From Eublepharis macularius (lineage: Eukaryota > Chordata > Lepidosauria > Squamata > Eublepharidae), in assembly GCF_028583425.1 (NCBI RefSeq), contig NC_072791.1:13473868-13537867 (forward strand): a stretch of DNA of 64,000 nt. The letters are read 5' to 3'. Below are positions 9,836-19,565 of the stretch, one piece after another (the first letter of the stretch is position 1; each line of letters opens with the position of its first letter). The translations under genes were made by a program, and so were the position numbers. The notes beneath the pieces are model-generated. The model had not been told where the DNA came from. It ran no database searches and saw nothing but the letters and a program-made list of their open reading frames with translations.

Positions 9836-10621
9836 ATCTGGAAGCTGTACTTTTATTTATGGGAAATTTGGAACTTCACAATGGTGTGCGATTGGAAGTT
9901 GCACTTGTTGCATGTGCCGCTACAATGCGCCTGTGCATTTTCCTTGTGTGCTTAGCTACGCTTAGAAGGCTACAGAAAAGAAATGGGAGGGGGAACTTCT
10001 AAATTGGTGATTTGCCACTAACGCTGAAGAGCATATTTTTGCTTCACACAAGAGGCACCATAAATGCCAACAATGCTTTCCTTTCCACAGTATTATCAAT
10101 CTTTTTTATTTTATTTTTTGCATCATCTATCCTAAAACAACTTGTGCATGGATTGAATTTTTGAACAGAACACTTTATTTTCATAGAACAGCACAGTTTG
10201 TTTCTGGTTGCATATTTTTCTTTTCTCTCTCTCTTTTTTTCCCTTTAAAAAAAATGTCCTGCCAGGAGGGCAATTAATGTAAAAGCTTGTTACTGCTGTT
10301 CCTGGGCAATTTTCATGAAGGCTGTGGAGCAACTGGCCATTTGGTAACCTGCAGAATGTAAAACTGGGGAGGGGGGATTGAGAAATATCTTGCGGTTTCC
10401 ACCCGGAATGCAAAACAGCAACAGTACATTCAAGTGGTTTCACGAAGCCAGGTGCCACCATTGTGACTAGGGCGCACTGCTTATCTATTAGGAAATAGTC
10501 TGACTTCCCTTCTCCCAGGAAAACATGTGTTGGAAAATATTTCAAACTAATCACGCTAGTTCTTCTCTGGCCCATCCACCAGATACCTGAGTTTATCCCA
10601 GCAGATGTATATATTTACCTA
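9836..10621. other. Unassigned sequence
   Basis: No recognised repeat. The minus-strand frame at 10132-10575 (147 codons) has no domain that I recognise and contains homopolymer-derived stretches, so I do not call it a gene. Confidence 0.3.
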
Positions 10622-10945
10622 AATATACAAATAAGTGGGTTCTAGATCAAATGAAGCCTGAATTCTTCCTAGAAGCTAAAATGACAAAACTGAGGCTATC
10701 GTACTTAGGTCACATTATGAGAAGACAAGACTCTATGGAAAAGTCAATAATGCTGGGAAAAGTGGAAGGCGGTAGGAAAAGAGGAAGACCACAAATGAGA
10801 TGGCTTGACTCAGTAAAGGAAGCCACGGCCAACAGTTTGCCGGGTCTGAGCAAGTCTGTTAACAATAGGATGTCTTGGAGGTCTTTCCTTCATAGGGTTG
10901 CCGTAAATTGGAAGTGACTTGACACCACATAACACACACACACAA
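10622..10945 (+). mobile_element. BovB/RTE LINE 3' end
   Basis: Encodes the C-terminal block typical of BovB-type reverse transcriptases: LGHIMRR, then EKSIMLGKVEG, RKRGRPQMRWLD and WRSF.HRVA. It ends in a (CA)-rich tail. The copy is 5'-truncated; the visible frame of about 88 residues is open. Confidence 0.85.
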
Positions 10946-12085
10946 TCTGCACTCCATTTAAAAAATGCCAGAGGCTTTAAACAATGTTTAAAAAACATAT
11001 ACATCACATAGCAATAAAACAGATTAAAAACCAGCACAGAAAATTAATTTGGAACAGCAGGGATCTATTAAAACATCAGCCAGTAATGGGTTGCCTCCTA
11101 CTGCTCTGCTCAGCTAATGGCAGCACCTTCCTCTGGCATAAGGAGCCCTTCTTCCAGCATAAGAGGCAGAGTGTCTCCACTGGTGGAAGGTGCCACTACG
11201 GTGGCCAATAGGGTTGCTACCACAAGGCTGGCAACCAATGAGAGATTAACAGGAGCCAGTGACATGCTGATGTCACTTCCCATGTGACCAGAAGTAGCAT
11301 CAGTGTGTTGCCAAGATCACTCTAGCATTCAGGCAAAAACTCTATGGTATAATAGAGTTTTGCCTGAATGACAGACCTTCTCCAATGATGCATCGACAGC
11401 ACTTCCAGTTGCACAGGATGTGACATCAGTGTATGGGGAGATTGGTGTCAAATACCTCCCCCCATTTTTGCCTTTATTTTTCTCCTAGCTGATCAGTAGC
11501 AAGAAAAGCCCACCCCCAGTAGCAACCTGGGAAGCCTAGTGGCCAACTTCCAGGTGGGATCTGAAGATCTCCTGGAACTCCTGTGTGGCTGTGGGGAGCC
11601 CAAATCCAATGCTTTAAAAATACATACATCTAGTTTGGTCCTTAGCACCTGTGAGACTTATCAGGAGCAAACCAGAACACTGACAAAAAGCCAGTCTACT
11701 TTTCAAAATGTATACACTTTTTTTAAAAACTGAATTCTGCAGCATGAATTATTTAGAAACATGTTTCCCGATCTCTTTAGATTCTTTCATGTCATCTAAC
11801 TATAAGATCCATTTTTCAGGGAACTGTTGGTGCAATCTAGAATGCAAATATTTGAAAGCAAAACACAGGAAATTCTCGGCATGGTTCCCTTGAGAGAAGA
11901 AAGAACAGAAGATTCATAGGGCCTTGCGAAATAAACTGCTCATTTCCAAATGGAGAGGTTGAATGGAGGTGAACCAAGTCTGTCCATAGGCCAAATTAGG
12001 GCTCCTCCAGCATCACCTTCTGGAATCCCCCAATCAAGTCAGTGCGGAACCACCAAATCTCCGCTCCCCGCTCAGCTTTCAGTGT
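10946..12085. other. Unassigned sequence with short repeat relics
   Basis: At 11265-11425 there are old TGATGTCA/CTTCC pairs. At 11535-11590 a fragment of the AGGGTTGCCA hAT family is seen. No coding signal. Confidence 0.35.
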
Positions 12086-12089
12086 TCCA

Positions 12090-12255
12090 GGAACTTCACA
12101 TACATGATCTTTGTTGTGATCCTCCCAACAGCCCTATAAGGTAGGCCAGTATTACAGTTCCCGTATCACAGGTTGAGGGAGGAGGCTCAGGAAAAGAAGC
12201 TTCCCTAAACCCACTTTAGGGGCTTTGTGGCAGAGGAAAGATCTGAAAGGCTTAC
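12090..12255 (-). mobile_element. MIR/CORE-SINE-like relic
   Basis: The run 'atcctcccaacagccctataaggtagg' followed by 'attacag' and 'aggctcaggaaaag' parallels the core of amniote MIR-like SINEs. Degenerate and old. Confidence 0.45.
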
Positions 12256-12301
12256 CATTTCCCCACTGGAGGAGAGAGATCTCCCACCCCTAGCTCCCAT
12301 T

Positions 12302-12600
12302 CTTAGAATCATAGAATCGTAGAGTCGGAAGGGACCTCAAGGGTCATCTAGTCCAACCCTCTGCACAATGCAGGTAATTCACAATTACCTCCCCACTCCA
12401 CATACACACTCAGTGACCCCTGCTCCATTCCCAAAAGATGGTATAAAAAAAACCTCCAGGATCCCTGGCCAAACTGGCCTGGGGAAAATTGTTACCTGAC
12501 CACAAGGTAGCAATTGGCATTACCCTGGGCATGTAAGAAGGGACCACGAGGACCAAGCACTGATGTAACCCTTCCTGCCCTCCTTCTCATGATCCATTGC
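12302..12600 (-). mobile_element. CR1-clade LINE 3' end
   Basis: The minus strand ends in the CR1 signature: a 'gttggactagatgac' block, then 'cttccgactctacgattct' with an imperfect ATTCTATG repeat. Upstream blocks match the copies at 26636 (+) and 40979 (-). Confidence 0.8.
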
Positions 12601-12979
12601 CTGCCACTGCTCCAGTGGCGGGTGAAAAAATAATAATTAAAAATGGCTTTACCATAGAGCTTTCAGTGATTTCTAGAGTGGTGTGATGTCACTACCAAGT
12701 TTCCCTTGGAAGTGATGCAACACCATCCCACTGACAGAGTGCCCTCCCCCCATGTCTCCAACTCCCCAGACTGCCATTGGTTGTCAACCCTATTTGAACC
12801 ACAGACCTGCATTCAAGGTGGAAGGAACATACTACCTGACAACACAGTCAACCACCTTTATTAGCTATAGAAGTAAACAAGGCTCAACCAGTGGGCAATC
12901 TCTTCTACATCAATATTTATGGAGAAGTACCTTTGAGTGTGATGTGGTGATATATCTTGCAATTTCTTCCCAGAGTGCA
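12601..12979. other. Unassigned sequence
   Basis: Contains one TGATGTCAC-like pair near 12685-12725. No other signal. Confidence 0.3.
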
Positions 12980-12991
12980 TTTCATCTCAGG

Positions 12992-13204
12992 ATAGTAAAG
13001 AGTCCAGTAGCACCTTTAAGACTAACCAACTTATTTGTAGCATAAGCTTTCAAGAACCACAGCTCTCTTCGTCAGATGCGTCTGATGAAGAGAGCTGTGG
13101 TTCTCAAAAGCTTATGCTACAAATAAGTTGGTTAGTCTTAAAAGTGCTACTGGACTCTTTACTATTTTGCAACTACAGACTAACATGGCTAACTCCTCCG
13201 GATC
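12992..13204. mobile_element. Hairpin retroelement, lineage A
   Basis: Perfect 12-bp target duplication TTTCATCTCAGG (12980-12991 and 13205-13216). Head-to-head arms meet near 13080; the 3' tail is CAGACTAACATGGCTAACTC. Both arms carry the hammerhead-like motif, one per strand (13040-13079 minus; from 13077 plus). The minus arm keeps GAAA; the plus arm has AAAA. Confidence 0.85.
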
Positions 13205-13717
13205 TTTCATCTCAGGGACAAGCTGAAATGGTTCTAATAACCCTCATGAGCTACTTGGTTTAGCACAGTCGGACAGACTCAGTGTTTGTAGCTGAGTAGC
13301 AGTGGAAGAAGCTGGCTGCTGAGAGCTTGATAAAATGTTTCAAGCTCTTATCACCTTGAATAAGGTAATTGGAAAGACATGTAGGTGAAAACTAAGGAGT
13401 AAAAAAAGGGGGAGAGTTAAATTTAGTTGTGTATTATTACTGGAATAATGTTATTTTTGCAGGGGTGTAATTCCTAAGCTGAAGACAGAAGCCTGAGTTC
13501 CAGTTTGTTTCCATAACCAAGAGGATGGTAGCAAGGGACTCTGATACTAGGGGAACCTGAAAGTTGGACTTTGCTCACCTTGAAGTGCTTCCAAGTGACA
13601 ACCAGTTACTTGGCTTAACTCCAAGACATTATCAGCAGCGAGTTTCTGTCCTTTGTAGCACTGGTGTGTTTGGTTGTAAAAGTCTAGCGTTATTGGTTAG
13701 ACTCTTGAAAGGTTTTG
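13205..13717. other. Unassigned sequence
   Basis: No recognised repeat or coding region between the two lineage-A insertions. Confidence 0.3.
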
Positions 13718-13858
13718 TCCAGTCTCTGTATCAGGCATCTGACGAAGAGAACTTGATTCTCGAAAGCTTATGCTAAAATAAAATTGGTTAGTCTTAAAGG
13801 TGCTACTGGACTCTTTTTGATTTTGCTACCACAGACTAACACGGCTAACTTCTCTGCA
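13718..13858 (+). mobile_element. Penelope-like short element, lineage A, single-arm copy
   Basis: Flanked by a perfect 13-bp duplication TTGAAAGGTTTTG (13705-13717 and 13859-13871). It lacks the inverted first arm, so it shows the element in simple form: a short 5' leader, the hammerhead-like motif, then GGTTAGTCTTAAAGGTGCTA and the tail ACAGACTAACACGGCTAACT. Confidence 0.8.
13735..13773 (+). ncRNA. Candidate mini-hammerhead ribozyme (lineage A, best-preserved)
   Basis: In order: GCAT (stem I), CTGACGA (core), an extra A, GAGAA / TTCTC with a 5-base CTTGA loop (stem II, 5 pairs), GAA, AGCT (self-complementary, replacing a closed stem III), T13769 as the predicted cleavage base, ATGC (stem I partner, 4 pairs). 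All conserved hammerhead bases are present. The extra base between the core and stem II departs from the textbook motif. Activity is not shown by sequence alone. Confidence 0.6.
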
Positions 13859-13866
13859 TTGAAAGG

Positions 13867-13870
<4 letters not shown>

Positions 13871-13918
<48 letters not shown>
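13871..13918 (+). repeat. (GAT)16 microsatellite
   Basis: Perfect trinucleotide array that starts at the right target duplication of the preceding element. The Asp-run and Met-run frames across it are artefacts of the repeat. Confidence 0.95.
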
Positions 13919-14483
13919 AAAAGGAACCATCTTGAAAAACTTTGCAATTCATATGGAAAAACTGCAGCTTTCTGACATAACACCCACAGAACGGCAAAAG
14001 ACGGCGCTCCTTGGAACAGCGTACATATTATGCCGATATCCGGTTGATACTTAGGTCTCCGGTGGAAACCTGTATCAGCTTAGCAAGGCTAATCAATAAT
14101 AACATGTGACCTCTGCTTATTGTTGATTGTGTTTCGGATAACGCGAATAACAACGACAACAACAACATTCGATTTATTTATATTGAATATATATTGAAAG
14201 GGATCTCTTAATTAACATTTATCTTGCAAGTTTGGTTCCTAATTTAGCCCCATGGAATCCATACAAAAAGAGGTTACATACTCGCAGGAGGAAATCATTT
14301 CTATAAAACCATACTCGGTACGAAGTATCCGTTGCAGTATTCTGTGCATGAACATATGCAAAGCTGCTTGTTTTACACAAGTTATGCTGCCTCTGCCAGT
14401 CATGGAGAGAGGTGAAGAACTATGAAACTGCCTCCCCCTACCAGAAATCTTCCTCAACCCACCTTCAGGCTCCTTTCTTCTGA
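13919..14483. other. Unassigned sequence
   Basis: A short AACAACAACATTCGATTTAT piece near 14155 is the tail of the S2 SINE family in minus orientation. Otherwise nothing is seen. Confidence 0.3.
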
Positions 14484-14745
14484 TAGCCAGTTTGGTGTAG
14501 TGGCTAAGAGCAGCAGGACTCTAATCTGGAGAGCCGGGTTTGATTCCCCACTCCTCCGCTTGAAGCCAGCTGGGTGACCTTGGGTCAGTCACAGCTCTCT
14601 CTGAGTTCTCTCAGCCCCACCCCCCACCTCACAGGGTGTTTTGTTGTGGGGATAATAATAACATACTTTGTAAACTGTGGGCATTAAGTTGTCCTGAAGG
14701 GTGATATATAAATCGAATGTTGTTATTATTATTTCATCAGACATT
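14484..14745 (+). mobile_element. tRNA-derived SINE (S2 family)
   Basis: Head TTTGGTGTAGTGGCTAAGAG and B box GGTTTGATTCC, then CTGGGTGACCTTGGGTCAGT. The body ends with 'gggtgatatataaatcgaatg' and a (GTT/ATT) tail. This is the common head-body-tail plan of a gecko-type tRNA SINE. Confidence 0.85.
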
Positions 14746-15379
14746 GCAATTGAAAGGAACAGAAAACTTGGGTTTAAAGAAAAAAACATTGAACGCTGAG
14801 CTTTTCTGGGTGCTAAATTTTGCATTTAGTCTCCAATTCTGTGCTTGCATAATTGCAGAATCATGAAATCTTCCTGGACTACAGTAGTCCCTTACATTCA
14901 TAACAATAGATGTAATTCATGCCACATTTTTGAAACCCATAGCAAAATTCCTCTTGCTTTAAAGAGTTCTGGATTGCGCCAGCATTCCATCCCTCCTCAC
15001 AAACCAACCTATAATTTTTGCCTTTGCTGGGAGCAGAAATGACTAAGCTGTGAGTATTTACAAGGCAAATTGGTGTGAGTGGAGAGAGCATATGTGGGAG
15101 AGAGTGCCATGCCTGCGAAAACAAGGGAAAGCACCATAGGGTTTTCCCCTATGAAATTGGCACAGTGCTACAGGGTTTTTATACCAACACTGCAAGGATA
15201 GGTTGATTGGAACAGAAAAGCACACAAAATAAATGGCTTCAGATATTCTAGCTCTTTCTAGGCTCAAAAAATCTGCTCACCTTTAGGAGAATTATAGGAC
15301 AGGTAGACATCCAACAGGTACGGCCTTTGCCAGCAGCATTGAGCTATGGCATGGAAACTGGCTGAATTTCTGGATGTTG
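14746..15379. other. Unassigned sequence
   Basis: No recognised repeat. Short open frames on both strands lack codon structure. Confidence 0.3.
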
Positions 15380-16025
15380 TACGGATGCCCAATAGCCCGA
15401 GCAGGGCAGAGATGTCCAGTCCCTTTAACAGAGACACATTCATCCTGTGCTGTGCCAGCTGCACTCCCAGTGGAGTTCCGGATCTGGTTCAAGGTATTAA
15501 CCTTGGTGTTTAAAGCCCTTCACGGACTGGGACCGGCGTACCTGCGGGACCGCCTCTCCCATTACATCTCCTGCAGGGCGTTGCGCTCTGCAGACAATCA
15601 ACTCCTGATGGTCCCCAGCCCGAAGGACATCCGTCTGGCCTCAACCAGGGCCAGGGCTTTTTCTGCCCTGGCCCTGGCCCGGTGGAACGCTCTCCCGCTG
15701 GAGATCCGGGCCCTGCGGGACCTGTTACAGTTTCACAGGCCTATAAAATGGAGACGTTTCGTCGGGCCTTCGGCTGAGTGCCAGCAGGTGTCCTCCTTCT
15801 TCCATCTAAGACCACCACTTCTTCTGGGGCTGCCCTCGGCCATCTGCTATGCCCGTATACAGACTCCCAATAATTGTTTAAATAGCCTGCTCCTGGACTA
15901 TTTTAATGACTTTTTAAAGATTATTGATTTTATGTTTTTGTGACTTTTAATGTATTTTTTTTAATGTTGTTAGCCGCCCTGAGCCCATCTGTGGGGAGGG
16001 CGGGGTATAAATCAAATAAATAAAT
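15380..16025 (+). mobile_element. L2-like LINE 3' end with RT C-terminus
   Basis: A frame encodes the L2 RT tail: PVEFRIWFKVLTLVFKALHG, then LGPAYLRDRL, LRSADNQLLMVP and ALARWNALPLEIR. The frame is lost after 'DLLQF', where one base appears missing relative to the family pattern. The 3' UTR ends GAGGGCGGGGTATAAATC and (AAAT)n. Apparently one of the younger L2-like copies here. Confidence 0.85.
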
Positions 16026-16269
16026 GGGATGTTAATTATCTGTTGATGTTATTAACTTCCATGTCATTAAAAGATTTAGTTTCCCATTTCCATCCATTAA
16101 ACACAGTAGACCATGACATTCTGTTGAGGCATTTGGAGGGAGACGTATCAGGGGATGTGCCTTGGATTGGTTTAAATTGTTCCTCATGGAATGGACTGAG
16201 AAGGTTGCTGTTGGACACCAGCTGTTTGTAGCTATAGACATCTATCTGTTGGAGACCACCTACAGTCTG

Positions 16270-16515
16270 CTGTAGCATAATGGTTAAGGGGTTGGGTTGG
16301 GAATTAGCACTCTGCTGGTTCGAATCCTACTACTGCCGTGAGCTCTGCAGTTGGCCTTGGGTAAGCCGCTCCTTTCAGCCTCAGCTCCCCAGCTGTATTG
16401 TGAGGATAATATTCATAATAACTTGTTCACTGCTATGAGCGAGTACTAATCTGCCTAGAAAAGCGGTATATAAGGGCATCATCATCGTCATTATTATTGT
16501 TGTTGTTGTTATATT
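16270..16515 (+). mobile_element. tRNA-derived SINE (S1 family)
   Basis: Head CTGTAGCATAATGGTTAAGG, B box GGTTCGAATCC (16318-16328), the 'ttgggtaagccgctcctttcagcc' body and a (GTT)n tail. It is the plus-strand counterpart of the copies at 764, 31475 and 46414. Confidence 0.85.
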
Positions 16516-16636
16516 TCAAATTACAAACCGCCCATCCTCAGGGGCTCTGGGCGGTGAATGAGTTAAAATCAATAAAAACAAGAAAAGAAAAGAAAGAAAA
16601 AGAATATTACTACTACTACTACTACTAATACTACTA
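16516..16636 (-). repeat. LINE tail fragment and (TAC)n microsatellite
   Basis: 16520-16560 resembles an inverted L2-type 3' end (accgcccatcc…gggcggt), followed by A-rich DNA and a (TAC)n run at 16603-16636. Confidence 0.5.
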
Positions 16637-16689
16637 CAGTGGAAATTATCTTGCAGGGTGCCAGATGGCTCTTCATTTTCATTTTTCTC

Positions 16690-16795
16690 TAACAAAGCAA
16701 GCTCTGCCTCACAAAACCTTATACCCTGGAAAATATTGTTGGTTTTTAAGGTGCTACTAGACTCTTGTCTGTGCTTTTTATCAACAACTCATTTA
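16690..16795 (+). mobile_element. Lineage B element, degraded 3' half
   Basis: Contains CTTATACCCTGGAAAATATT, 'ttggtttttaaggtgctactagactcttg' and a short tail. The hammerhead core is not recognisable. Confidence 0.6.
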
Positions 16796-17580
16796 TTTTT
16801 TTGTATTTTTTTCTGCTTTTCTATAAATGGTGGAGGGGACTGCATAGAATAAACAACCCTACCAATAGCAGCAGAAGTCAGAAAATTTATGAGAAAGCTT
16901 AGAGAAAATGGCAGCTTTGCACCTTTGGCTGAAGGGCAGGCAAAGATAAATGCCCGGTTGCAGATCTGCCTGGGTTTTGACAGAACATCAGGCTATCGGG
17001 ATCACAGGCGAAGATGCAGGCTTTGCCAGCGAGATTGCAGATGCTTAGCAGACATTTTTAAAACATCTAGAATTCCTTTGCGCGCACACACAAATCGGAA
17101 TCTGCCGGTATCTTATGTAATGACTGCCTGAAGCCATTCTCAGCAAGCACAGTACTTTCATGGAAAGCGTTAAAAGCCTGAGCCCTACAGCCCACGAGGA
17201 TTACAGATCAATGATAGCTTGTCCTCAGATTCCCCCAGGGGCCTGGGATGAAATTCCCCTTGTGTAGCAGTGGGAGAGGAGAGAGGAGTGGCCGTTGCAA
17301 GCCTCAGAAATCAAGTCACAGTTTAGGACCGATTGGAGTGAGTTTTAAGAGGACCAGATAGGATGGAACAGATGTCCGAATAGCTGAGGTTGCCTCAAAT
17401 AACCCTCTGGAGCAGGCAGGGCTCAAACAAAGCGCTCACGGTAGTCCAGCCAAGCCGTTGTTGACGAAGGAAGTTGGGTCAGTAGCACAGGAATAACCAA
17501 AACTGCTGAAAATAGCCTGGCTGGTGAATGATTCTATCCTGTTGGTTTGGGTCGAGGTATAATGCTCGCTCAAGAAGAAC
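16796..17580. other. Unassigned, low-repeat sequence
   Basis: No known repeat. The plus-strand frame at 16889-17131 has Arg/Cys-rich residues but no domain that I recognise and no splice context; it is left uncalled. Confidence 0.3.
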
Positions 17581-17591
17581 GAACGTAGGCC

Positions 17592-17969
17592 AAACTTACA
17601 GCGTTAATTAGAGACAAAACACTCTCTATATTCATGACAAATTGGAAACCCTTTAGGGACCATCTGCGAGAGACGAAGAAAAATAAATTAATGATTTGTG
17701 ATTTTGATTTTTAAGAATAAGGATTTGGGATATCAAGAGATACAGAAAAAAAGATATTAATTAGACCACAATACTAAAGGAGGAGGTGTTGTAGGCTAAA
17801 AACTGTAATGGAGTAACAATATGCTTAGTATACTTTTTACTATTTTCTTTGATCGTTATGTAGGCCACTGTTGGCTCCTTGTATTTATGTTTTTGTTATG
17901 TTTTACTTTCCTTCTTTTGCTCTATTTTTTAACTTTTTCTTAATTAAAATAAAAAATAATTTAAAAAAA
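17592..17969 (+). mobile_element. L1-like LINE 3' end with poly(A)
   Basis: A T-rich 3' UTR ends AATTAAAATAAAAAATAA then a poly(A)-like tail. Imperfect 11-bp duplications flank it (GAACGTAGGCC at 17581 and GAACATAGGTC at 17970). Strongly 5'-truncated. Confidence 0.65.
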
Positions 17970-18264
17970 GAACATAGGTCCCCAGAGATTATGTAAAGCT
18001 ACTGCTACCAATCTAACCGTAATTGAGATTAATACAGTGTGCCATTATCGCAGCGTGAGAATTAGAAATATGTGCAGAGCCAAGAACTCTGCAGTCTATT
18101 CAGTGGTGTGTACTTGTACAGATTAAAACGAAATGTTAAAAACTCATACATTTAAATTTCCTAAATATTTTATGTTGCTTTCTGTTAATCGAACACATTT
18201 ATTTATTTAGATATTGGATACCTCGCTTTTCTGTCTAACGGGGACCTAAAACATCATACAATTA

Positions 18265-18472
18265 TGGTTGTTGTGGGTTTTCCGGGCTGTATTGCCGTGG
18301 TCTTGGCATTGTAGTTCCTGACGTTTCGCCAGCAGCTGTGGCTGGCATCTTCAGAGGTGTAGCACCAAAAGACAGAGATCAACGTCAGGAACTACAATGC
18401 CAAGACCATGGCAATACAGCCCGGAAAACCCACAACAACCATCGTTCTCCGGCCGTGAAAGCCTTCGACAAT
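18265..18472. mobile_element. Hairpin retroelement, lineage C
   Basis: Perfect 14-bp target duplication ACATCATACAATTA (18251-18264 and 18473-18486). Inverted arms begin TGGTTGTTGTGGGTTTTCCG and mirror near 18370; the tail is CGTTCTCCGGCCGTGAAAGC. It is the same lineage as 5875-6013. Confidence 0.9.
18317..18357 (-). ncRNA. Candidate mini-hammerhead ribozyme (lineage C, minus strand)
   Basis: Read on the minus strand: CCT, CTGAAGA, extra T, GCCAGC / GCTGGC (6 pairs, 7-base loop), GAA, ACGT, C, AGG. CCU pairs with AGG as stem I. Every core base is intact, and the GUC triplet is the standard hammerhead cleavage triplet. Confidence 0.6.
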
Positions 18473-18542
18473 ACATCATACAATTACTTTCTCCTCTCTT
18501 CTTTTCTATTCTCTCAACAGTCCTGTGAGGTATGTTAGGCTG

Positions 18543-18722
18543 CAAAAAATCCTGCCCTCAAGTCATCATTGACTTATGGCAACCCCTGGTGGTTTGCCAT
18601 TGCCTTCCTCTGCAACTCTGGTCTTTGCTGGAGGTCTCCCATCCAATTACTGACCAAGGTCAACCCTCCTTAGCTTCTGAGATCTGATGAGGTCAGGCTG
18701 TCCTGGGCTATCCAAGTCAGGG
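18543..18722 (-). mobile_element. 5S-rRNA-derived SINE
   Basis: The minus strand carries the 5S internal-promoter block (inverse of TTAGCTTCTGAGATCTGATG) and the SINE body. Target duplications TATGTTAGGCTG and CATGTTAGACTG (10 of 12) flank it inside the S3 SINE. Confidence 0.85.
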
Positions 18723-18776
18723 CATGTTAGACTGACAGAGAGTGAAGGGTCCATGGCTACCCAGCAAGCTTCCATA

Positions 18777-18994
18777 TAGCATTTCTGGTCTCTAGGTGGA
18801 CCCTGGTGACTTCCCAGAATTACAACTGATCTCCAGACTACAGAGATCCGTTCCCCTGAAGAAAATGGTGGCTTTGGAGGGTGGATTCTATGGCATTATA
18901 CCCTGCTGAGGTGCCTTCCCTCCCCAAAGCCTGCTCTCCCCAGATTCCAACCCCAAATCTCTAGGAATTTCCCAATGCAGTGTTAACAATCCTA
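18777..18994 (-). mobile_element. hAT-type MITE (AGGGTTGCCA family)
   Basis: The 8-bp duplications CTTCCATA and CTTCCACA flank it within the S3 SINE. The internal block CAACTGATCTCCAGACTACA and a diverged 'gttaacaatccta' end are recognisable. Confidence 0.8.
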
Positions 18995-19233
18995 CTTCCA
19001 CAGCAGAAAGGAAATTAGAATCTGGGTCTTCCAGAGACCCATAGTCCAACACTCTAACCATTACTTACATAATACCACATAATACAACAAGTAAATGGCT
19101 AAATGAGATCCCAGTATAATAACTAGGTAAGCCAGACCCATCCAGACATGCCCTGAATTAATCCTCCTTTATTACTCTGTCAGGTTTATACAAATAAAAC
19201 TTTCCATTGTTCTGGACATGTGATGATAATAAT

Positions 19234-19475
19234 CAGGGCTTTTTTCTGGGAAAAGAGGTGGTGGAACTCAGTGGGTTGCCCTCGGAGAAAATGGTCACAT
19301 GGCTGGTGGCCCCGCCCCCTGATCTCCCGACGGAGGGGAGTTTAGATTGCCCTCTGCACCATGACATAAACTCCCCTCTGTCTGGAGATCAGGGGGCGGG
19401 GCCACCAGCCATGTGACCATTTTCAGGAGGTTCCAGAACTCCATTCCACTGCATTCCCGCTGAAAAAAAGCCCTG
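19234..19475. mobile_element. hAT-type MITE, CAGGGCTTTTTT family
   Basis: Perfect 8-bp duplication ATAATAAT. Ends are CAGGGCTTTTTTCTGGGAAA and …TGAAAAAAAGCCCTG. Two facing GC-box arms (GGCCCCGCCCCCTGATCT and its inverse) fill the interior. It is inserted in the tail of an S2 SINE. Confidence 0.9.
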
Positions 19476-19483
19476 ATAATAAT

Positions 19484-19565
19484 AACAACAACATTCGATT
19501 TATATACCACCCTTCAGGACAACTTAACACCTGCTCAGAGCGGTTTACAAAGTATGTTATTATTG
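19484..19565 (-). mobile_element. S2 tRNA-SINE tail fragment
   Basis: Inverted S2 3' end: CATTCGATTTATATACCACC, then 'cttcaggacaactta'. The simple tail on its left side was the target of the preceding MITE. Confidence 0.65.

Larger units (their letters stand above)
18197..19078 (-). mobile_element. S3 tRNA-SINE broken by three later insertions
   Basis: Pieces of one minus-strand S3 SINE lie at 18197-18264, 18487-18530, 18735-18768 and 19003-19078. Each gap is a separate element with its own target duplication made of S3 sequence. The right piece ends in the inverted head (tctaaccattac). Confidence 0.8.

Noticed and set aside
10132-10575. 147-codon minus-strand frame
   Set aside because: No recognised domain; includes homopolymer-coded Lys/Glu stretches and AT-rich composition typical of chance frames.
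13784-13975. Poly-Asp and poly-Met frames
   Set aside because: Translation of (GAT)16.
15374-15943. 189-codon plus-strand frame as a host gene
   Set aside because: The peptide is the C-terminal tail of an L2-like reverse transcriptase, followed by an L2-type 3' UTR.
16270-16345. tRNA gene
   Set aside because: A and B boxes are present, but no full cloverleaf forms and the sequence continues as a SINE body with dispersed copies.
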